Shown here: one piece after another, positions 6,132-9,397 of the stretch
How the letters are laid out: every line of letters starts with the position of its first letter
Numbering within the stretch: position 1 is the stretch's first letter
NCBI GenBank assembly: GCA_002792275.1
Contig: PFOA01000048.1
Coordinates: 1 to 9,397, forward strand
DNA length: 9,397 bases
DNA from: Candidatus Saccharibacteria bacterium CG_4_10_14_0_2_um_filter_52_9
GTDB lineage: Bacteria; Patescibacteriota; Saccharimonadia; Saccharimonadales; UBA4665
Reading direction: 5' to 3'
Translations under genes and position numbers: made by a program
The notes under the pieces: generated by a model
The model's input: only the letters and a program-made list of their open reading frames with translations
What the model was told of the DNA's origin: nothing
Database searches by the model: none

Positions 6132-7104
6132 CCGGTTCGTCGTCGGTTGGTGCCGGTTTGCTGACGGCCGGTGCCGGAACAGAAACAGTGGTGTTGGCTT
6201 GAACTTCTTTGGCTTCTTCGGCGGCCAGCAAGGCATCAAGGTCGGCCTTGGGCTTGGATGATAGTGGTTCAATAATCTTCTTGGTGCCGGCTCCGCCGCT
6301 GTCTTCGTCAACGGTTAAGGGCGGTTCGTCTACAGCGGGTGCAACGGCCGCTTCTTCGCTTTCGGTTTCGGTGGGTGGTGCGGGAGCATTGGCAACCAAG
6401 TTGTCGACGGCTTCGGCCATTAGCTTGTCATCGGCGGTGGCAGTTGTGGTTTCGGGAGTCGGCGTGACAGCATCAGCCGGTGCGGGCGTTACGGCTTCGG
6501 CCGGTGCCGGTTCGGCGGGAGTCAGCGCAGTTGGCTCTTCGGTGGCGCCGGCCACAAAATCTTCAATCCTGGCTTCTACGGCTGTTTCTTCTTGAACGGT
6601 GGATTGAGTAGAATCTGAAGCTGGTGCAGAATCCGGCTCGCTGGCTACCGGAATGGTGGTGGTAGCCGTGGTGGGAGACGGCGCATCAGCAGTAGCCGGG
6701 GTGTCGTTAGTGGCCGCAGGCACAGCGACCCCGCCGCCATCACCCAGCAGTTCGTGAGCTACCTTAACGATATCTTCCAAGGTGACTTGCGATTTGACCA
6801 GGTAGCGGTCGGCACCCAGTTTGTCGGCACGCTGTTGATCGTCGCTCTGACCCAGAGCAGTCAGCATAATTACTCTGACGTCTTTTAAGCCGTCCGTATT
6901 GCGCATGATGTCGAGCATCTCGAAACCGCTGATTTTGGGCATCATAACATCGGCAATTATCAGATTGGGCTTTTCGGCTTTGGCGACCACCAGAGCCTCT
7001 TCGCCGTCGCGAGCCGATACAATGGTGTAGCCTTCGGCCTGCAGGCGGGCTTCATAGATCTCGCGCAGGTTGTTATCGTCTTCGACGAGCAGTAGTTTTG
7101 CCAT
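6106..7104 (-). CDS. Response regulator: REC domain with a long disordered tail, no DNA-binding domain
   Basis: The partner of the adjacent histidine kinase. Residues 1-120 are a complete receiver domain: acidic pocket Glu8/Asp9/Asp10 (LLVEDDNN), phospho-acceptor Asp52 in IIADVMMPKISG, Thr82 in MLTALG, and Lys104 in YLVKSQVTLEDIV. In place of an output domain there is a tail of about 208 residues, low in complexity and rich in Ala, Pro, Thr and Glu, with short repeats such as AEAVTPAPADAVTPTP. Three less disordered islands occur: ARIEDFVAGATEE, DDKLMAEAVDNLVANA, and KADLDALLAAEEAKE with a preceding basic KKIIEP; these could be short amphipathic binding helices. No helix-turn-helix or enzyme domain is visible, so it may signal by protein contact. 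The start is supported by AAGGA (7112-7116) 7 bases before the ATG. The gap to the kinase stop is 50 bp, so the two genes are probably co-transcribed. Confidence 0.92.
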   Translation of the reverse strand: MAKLLLVEDDNNLREIYEARLQAEGYTIVSARDGEEALVVAKAEKPNLIIADVMMPKISGFEMLDIMRNTDGLKDVRVIMLTALGQSDDQQRADKLGADRYLVKSQVTLEDIVKVAHELLGDGGGVAVPAATNDTPATADAPSPTTATTTIPVASEPDSAPASDSTQSTVQEETAVEARIEDFVAGATEEPTALTPAEPAPAEAVTPAPADAVTPTPETTTATADDKLMAEAVDNLVANAPAPPTETESEEAAVAPAVDEPPLTVDEDSGGAGTKKIIEPLSSKPKADLDALLAAEEAKEVQANTTVSVPAPAVSKPAPTDDEPVDPNSVAL

Positions 7105-7111
7105 AGAGTTA

Positions 7112-7116
7112 TCCTT
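7112..7116 (-). promoter_or_regulatory. Shine-Dalgarno site of the response regulator gene
   Basis: AAGGA on the minus strand, 7 bases before the ATG at 7104. It is one of only two convincing Shine-Dalgarno-like sites in the window and belongs to an internal operon gene. Several genes with their own promoter lack one. Confidence 0.6.
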
Positions 7117-7154
7117 GCCTTATTTCGCTAATGGTTAGGTTTGACTTCATTGTA

Positions 7155-8423
7155 TCACGGTGTCACTTCGGTGTTAATCGGTTTAACGACGTTAGGATCG
7201 GCGCCGGCGGCCTCCAGCTCGTGCGCCTGCTGCACGCTCAGCCGCGGCAGGTTGATATAAAAGCTGCTGCCTTCGCCAACCACACTCTCTGCCCAGATGC
7301 GGCCATTGTATAACTCGATAATCTTGCGGCAGATAAATAATCCCAACCCGGTACCTCCTATGGTACGAGTGGCCGAGTTATCAACCCGGTAGAACTTCTG
7401 GAATAAATGCGGCAGGTCGGCGGCCGGAATGCCCGGACCGGTATCTTTAACGTAGCACTGCACCACCTGATCGTTACCGGTCAGGCCAACCGAAATCTTG
7501 CCCTCCGGCGTGTACTTTACGGCGTTGTCGAACAGATTGGTAACCACCTCGCGCAGCCGATCGGCGTCCACATTGACGTAATATAGCGGTCGCACCACGT
7601 GGTCCCCGCCCTCTTTGGTGGCATTAATGGTTTTATCAGGGCTGCCGGTGGTGAAATCCATAAATAGGCCCTTTTTTTCTGCCACCAACCGCAAGTCGCT
7701 GGTTAGTTGTTCCAGGAATTCGCCCAGTTCAACCACCGTCGGGTGACTGGTCAGCCGGCCGTCTTCGGCCCTGGCACTGGTTAACAGATCTTGAAACAGT
7801 TGTCCGAGGTGCTGAGTTGAGGAATGGGCCTTTTCCAGGTAGCTACGAGCGCGGCTGTCGATGGTGGATACTTTGTCGTTCAGCGCCAGAGCCAGGTAGC
7901 CTTCGATGGCCGCCACCGGGGTGCGCATTTCATGGCTGGCGGTACTGATAAAGTCGGCGCGCTGCTTTTCGCCGGCCCGCTCCTGGCTGACATTATTAAA
8001 AACGGCCACGGCGGCCGTAACCTGCTTATCCTCACCTGCTAGCGGCGAAACATTAAGTGAAACCGACAGCTGGCGCTTATCACGTGTCAGCAAAAAGATA
8101 TTGTCGCCGCGAACGCTCTGCTCGGAGTTGAACACGCCGTACAATGGATTCTCGGCTTTGGGCAACAGCTCGCCCTTGTCGTTTACCAGCTGCATAACGG
8201 CCTTAACGTCTATGCCGGTGGCCTCATCGACGCTCCAGCCGCAAATGGCGGCCGCGCCGGGGTTAATCAGCTGAATAACGTGCTCGTCATCAATTAAAAT
8301 AACGCCATCCTCAATGCTGTCGAGGATGACCTTAAACTTTTGGGTTTCATCTTGCAGGTTGGCCGGAAGACGGGTCGGCTTTTTGCCAGCCGCCTTCTTA
8401 TCCCCACCGCCAAAGAGTTTCAT
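7155..8423 (-). CDS. Soluble PAS-domain sensor histidine kinase
   Basis: Autophosphorylating sensor kinase of a two-component system, 422 aa. There is no membrane segment, so it is cytoplasmic. After a basic, Gly/Lys-rich N-terminus (1-20) comes a PAS domain (about 28-145; ILDSIEDGVILIDDEHVIQL, NPGAAAICGW). The HisKA dimerisation helix carries the H-box FISTASHEMRTPVAAIEGYL with phospho-acceptor His164. The HATPase domain contains the N-box NLFDNAVKYTP (Asn300), G1 DTGPGIP (327-333), the F-box FQKFYRVD (341-348) and G2 GGTGLGLF (356-363). All catalytic motifs are intact. The arrangement is that of PhoR/VicK-like kinases without the membrane part, so it presumably senses an internal cue. An extended -10 (TGCTAAACT) lies 6 bases before the ATG. 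A possible 30-codon ORF ends one base upstream, and tandem operator-like repeats lie about 100-145 bp upstream. The response regulator follows 50 bp downstream. The C-terminal 25 residues after NLPRLS are a polar tail. Confidence 0.95.
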   Translation of the reverse strand: MKLFGGGDKKAAGKKPTRLPANLQDETQKFKVILDSIEDGVILIDDEHVIQLINPGAAAICGWSVDEATGIDVKAVMQLVNDKGELLPKAENPLYGVFNSEQSVRGDNIFLLTRDKRQLSVSLNVSPLAGEDKQVTAAVAVFNNVSQERAGEKQRADFISTASHEMRTPVAAIEGYLALALNDKVSTIDSRARSYLEKAHSSTQHLGQLFQDLLTSARAEDGRLTSHPTVVELGEFLEQLTSDLRLVAEKKGLFMDFTTGSPDKTINATKEGGDHVVRPLYYVNVDADRLREVVTNLFDNAVKYTPEGKISVGLTGNDQVVQCYVKDTGPGIPAADLPHLFQKFYRVDNSATRTIGGTGLGLFICRKIIELYNGRIWAESVVGEGSSFYINLPRLSVQQAHELEAAGADPNVVKPINTEVTP

Positions 8424-8424
8424 A

Positions 8425-8517
8425 TCAACAGTTTAGCAAAAAATAGTTAATATGCTTATGCCTTTCAGGTGGTGAACGTCTGACAGCCGGCGGATTGCCT
8501 AGCTTACTTTTTGGCAT
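8425..8517 (-). CDS. Possible 30-codon basic ORF preceding the kinase gene
   Basis: A short reading frame, MPKSKLGNPP to NYFLLNC, of 30 residues and strongly basic (Lys, Arg, His). GGAG lies 7 bases before its ATG, and TATACT (8539-8544) lies further upstream at a distance that would give a short leader. Its TGA is one base from the ATG of the kinase gene, an arrangement that allows translational coupling. The same frame is open further upstream (to an ATG at 8631), but there it would run through the operator-like repeats, so I prefer the short version. I do not recognise the product; it may be a leader peptide or not translated at all. Confidence 0.3.
   Translation of the reverse strand: MPKSKLGNPPAVRRSPPERHKHINYFLLNC
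8430..8438 (-). promoter_or_regulatory. Possible kinase promoter, extended -10
   Basis: TGC followed by TAAACT on the minus strand, ending 6 bases before the ATG at 8423. The -35 region is weak (TAAGCA at a 17-bp spacing). The spacing to the ATG repeats the leaderless layout seen at rluB and der. Confidence 0.45.
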
Positions 8518-8518
8518 A

Positions 8519-8568
8519 GATACACTCCGTATATAAAAAGTATACCTAAATGATACACTCCGTGTATC
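8519..8568. promoter_or_regulatory. Tandem operator-like repeats upstream of the kinase
   Basis: Two copies of one element: GATACACTCCGTATAT (8519-8534) and GATACACTCCGTGTATC (8552-8568), exactly 33 bp apart, about three helical turns. The right copy is a perfect inverted repeat (GATACAC-TCC-GTGTATC); the left copy is an imperfect one. Between them lies TATACT on the minus strand (8539-8544), a good -10, and the palindrome GTATAC. The left copy would cover the start/ribosome-binding region (its reverse contains GGAG) and the right copy the -35 region of that promoter. This is the geometry of a repressor binding site; short-loop palindromes of this kind are typical of TetR- or PadR-like dimers, but the regulator is unknown. 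Confidence 0.55.
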
Positions 8569-8610
8569 ACCACCTAAAATGAACACGCCCACCTGCCCCA
8601 GCCGGGTAAC

Positions 8611-8639
8611 TAGACGGCCATTAACAGACATGGTAAGCT
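8611..8639 (+). promoter_or_regulatory. Possible tRNA-Glu promoter
   Basis: TAGACG (8611-8616), a 17-bp spacer and an extended -10, TGG-TAAGCT (8631-8639), about 38 bases before the tRNA 5' end. It is weak. TAAAAT at 8575-8580, whose -35 position would fall on the right operator-like repeat, is an alternative. Confidence 0.3.
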
Positions 8640-8677
8640 AACCAAACTGCGCACAAGGCCTCCCATGCTTCGCTCGC

Positions 8678-8752
8678 GGCCTCATCGTCTAACGGTTAGG
8701 ACACCAGGTTCTCATCCTGGCAATCGGGGTTCGATTCCCCGTGAGGTCACCA
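8678..8752 (+). tRNA. tRNA-Glu (anticodon CTC), CCA encoded
   Basis: A full cloverleaf: acceptor GGCCTCA (8678-8684) pairs with TGAGGTC (8742-8748, one G-U pair), followed by A and an encoded CCA. The anticodon stem CCAGG/CCTGG (8704-8708/8716-8720) closes the loop TTCTCAT with anticodon CTC (8711-8713), reading GAG. The T arm CGGGG-TTCGATT-CCCCG carries the standard TTCGATT loop. It is followed directly by a strong terminator and is the apparent insertion target of the element to the right, whose recombinase frame enters the 3' half of the gene on the other strand. Confidence 0.97.
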
Positions 8753-9302
8753 AAAAAGACTCAGAGTCATTCTGGGTCTTTTTTGATGCTACGAGCTCTG
8801 CCTCTAACACCTTTGCTTGCTTGAATGGCAAGCCAACTTTTATGGTTCCAAATTTTTGATTCGCATTTATCGTCAAACCCTCCGGCAAAGCCATATGTTG
8901 GAACCGAACCCTGTCATCGTCCTGTGCTATTGACCACATACTAGCTACGTTTGCCATAAAATCTATAGCCAAATTCAGCACACGGTCAGTATCCACGAAC
9001 TCTTGCTTAATATCAGACAGCTCCAACTCCAACCGAGAACGCTCTATAGCTAGTTCGTCCCTAAAGTCCTTTAGCTCATCATCTGTTATTGTGCCTACAC
9101 GACACATTTCAATATAGCCAGATTTCTTTTTATCCAGAGCTGCAATGTCAGTTTCAGCTTTTTGGCGGCGTGATATGGTCTCGGCATAATCCGTATTCCA
9201 CTTACGGACCACAATCTCCTTAAAGGCTCTTAATGCACCAACGGAGGGCTGAACGCCCTCCATTAGTTTCAAGTACGCCGTCTGTACTTGCTCACGAGGC
9301 AA
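8712..9302 (-). pseudogene. Large serine recombinase, C-terminal remnant, at tRNA-Glu
   Basis: An integrase fragment. The readable part resembles the region of large serine recombinases that follows the zinc ribbon: LPREQVQTAYLKLMEGVQPS at the start, a predicted coiled coil (about residues 40-105; AETDIAALDKKKSGYIEM, ELAIERSRLELELSDIKQEF) and the late segment LPEGLTINANQKFGTIKVGL. The N-terminal catalytic serine domain and the cysteine ligands of the zinc ribbon are absent. The frame is open leftwards from a TAG at 9351-9353; the only good starts are a TTG at 9302 or an internal ATG, and beyond the stop the sequence becomes AT-rich with no matching frame. The gene therefore looks 5'-truncated, although the missing part could continue past the window in another frame. 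The last 20 or so residues, ending SRGIEPRLPG, are encoded by the terminator and the tRNA gene, so the native C-terminus is unclear. Base composition is visibly more A/T-rich than in the genes to the left, in keeping with transfer. Confidence 0.65.
8752..8784 (+). terminator. Terminator behind tRNA-Glu (symmetrical, works on both strands)
   Basis: A stem of 8 bp (8758-8765 with 8771-8778, one G-U pair) with loop GTCAT is flanked by AAAAAA on the left and TTTTTT on the right, so U runs follow the stem in both directions. It ends the tRNA transcript. On the minus strand it lies inside the recombinase reading frame. Confidence 0.85.
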
Positions 9303-9307
9303 AGCTA

Positions 9308-9340
9308 GGTGTGTCAGGCTCCCAATATACTGAACACACC
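9308..9340. repeat. Imperfect inverted repeat at the recombinase break point
   Basis: GGTGTGTCAG (9308-9317) and CTGAACACACC (9330-9340) are inverted copies with one bulged base, separated by 12 bases. They lie where the recombinase similarity stops, and no U run follows, so this is not an obvious terminator. To the right, 9341-9397 is AT-rich and I see no gene in it. Confidence 0.45.
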
Positions 9341-9397
9341 CCTCAGGTAACTAGCTAGTAAAAGAGGTAAATATTAAGTAACATTGTAGTATATATT

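Noticed and set aside
6209..6595. 128-codon plus-strand ORF opposite the response regulator tail
   Set aside because: Its Ala/Gly/Ser/Val repeats simply mirror the low-complexity tail on the other strand.
8519..8568. Short CRISPR array
   Set aside because: Only two units, the second a perfect palindrome, with a 17-base element and promoter-like sequence between; operator geometry fits better.
8425..8631. 68-codon ORF upstream of the kinase
   Set aside because: The longer version has no ribosome-binding site and runs through the operator-like repeats and promoter elements; only the last 30 codons are listed as possible.
8665..8859. Plus-strand ORF across the tRNA
   Set aside because: It reads through tRNA-Glu and its terminator and is a typical tRNA artefact.

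Overview
The window looks like a chromosomal segment of a compact bacterial genome, most likely a member of the Patescibacteria/CPR and perhaps Saccharibacteria. This is an inference from gene style and gene order, not from a marker phylogeny. The GC content is moderate to high, genes are tightly packed, and TGA, TAG and TAA are all used as stops, so the UGA=Gly code of Gracilibacteria/Absconditabacteria does not apply. Several genes have a -10 element only 6 to 9 bases before the ATG, which suggests leaderless mRNAs.

Layout. Minus strand, 1-2504: dprA (DNA processing/uptake), a 58-residue two-helix membrane protein, and the N-terminal two thirds of topA, which runs off the left edge. Positions 2505-2961 contain no protein gene of normal size. 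On the plus strand this gap holds a near-consensus promoter, about 400 nt of strongly structured RNA and a terminator, so it is probably a non-coding RNA gene of a class I do not recognise. Minus strand, 2962-3600: pth (peptidyl-tRNA hydrolase). Plus strand, 3674-4009: an unrecognised membrane-anchored protein, divergent from pth and sharing a CTAG stop overlap with der. Minus strand, 4006-8423: a collinear group of a soluble PAS histidine kinase, a response regulator with a very long disordered tail, an RsuA/RluB-type pseudouridine synthase and the ribosome-assembly GTPase der. rluB and der also have internal promoters of their own.

Upstream of the kinase (8424-8677) are two operator-like copies of GATACACTCCGTRTAT placed 33 bp apart around promoter elements, and possibly a 30-codon leader ORF. 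A tRNA-Glu(CTC) gene with encoded CCA and a strong terminator follows at 8678-8784. To its right (8712-9350, minus) is the C-terminal part of a large serine recombinase whose reading frame runs through the terminator and into the tRNA. The catalytic part is missing within the window. This is the edge of an integrated, probably decayed mobile element.

Functionally the window is mostly information processing: translation quality control (pth), ribosome assembly and modification (der, rluB), DNA topology and DNA uptake (topA, dprA) and a tRNA. The kinase/regulator pair is the likely sensor input. The most novel parts are the structured RNA gene at 2553-2963, with a possible pseudoknot in its terminator, the tandem operator in front of the kinase, and the mobile-element junction at tRNA-Glu.
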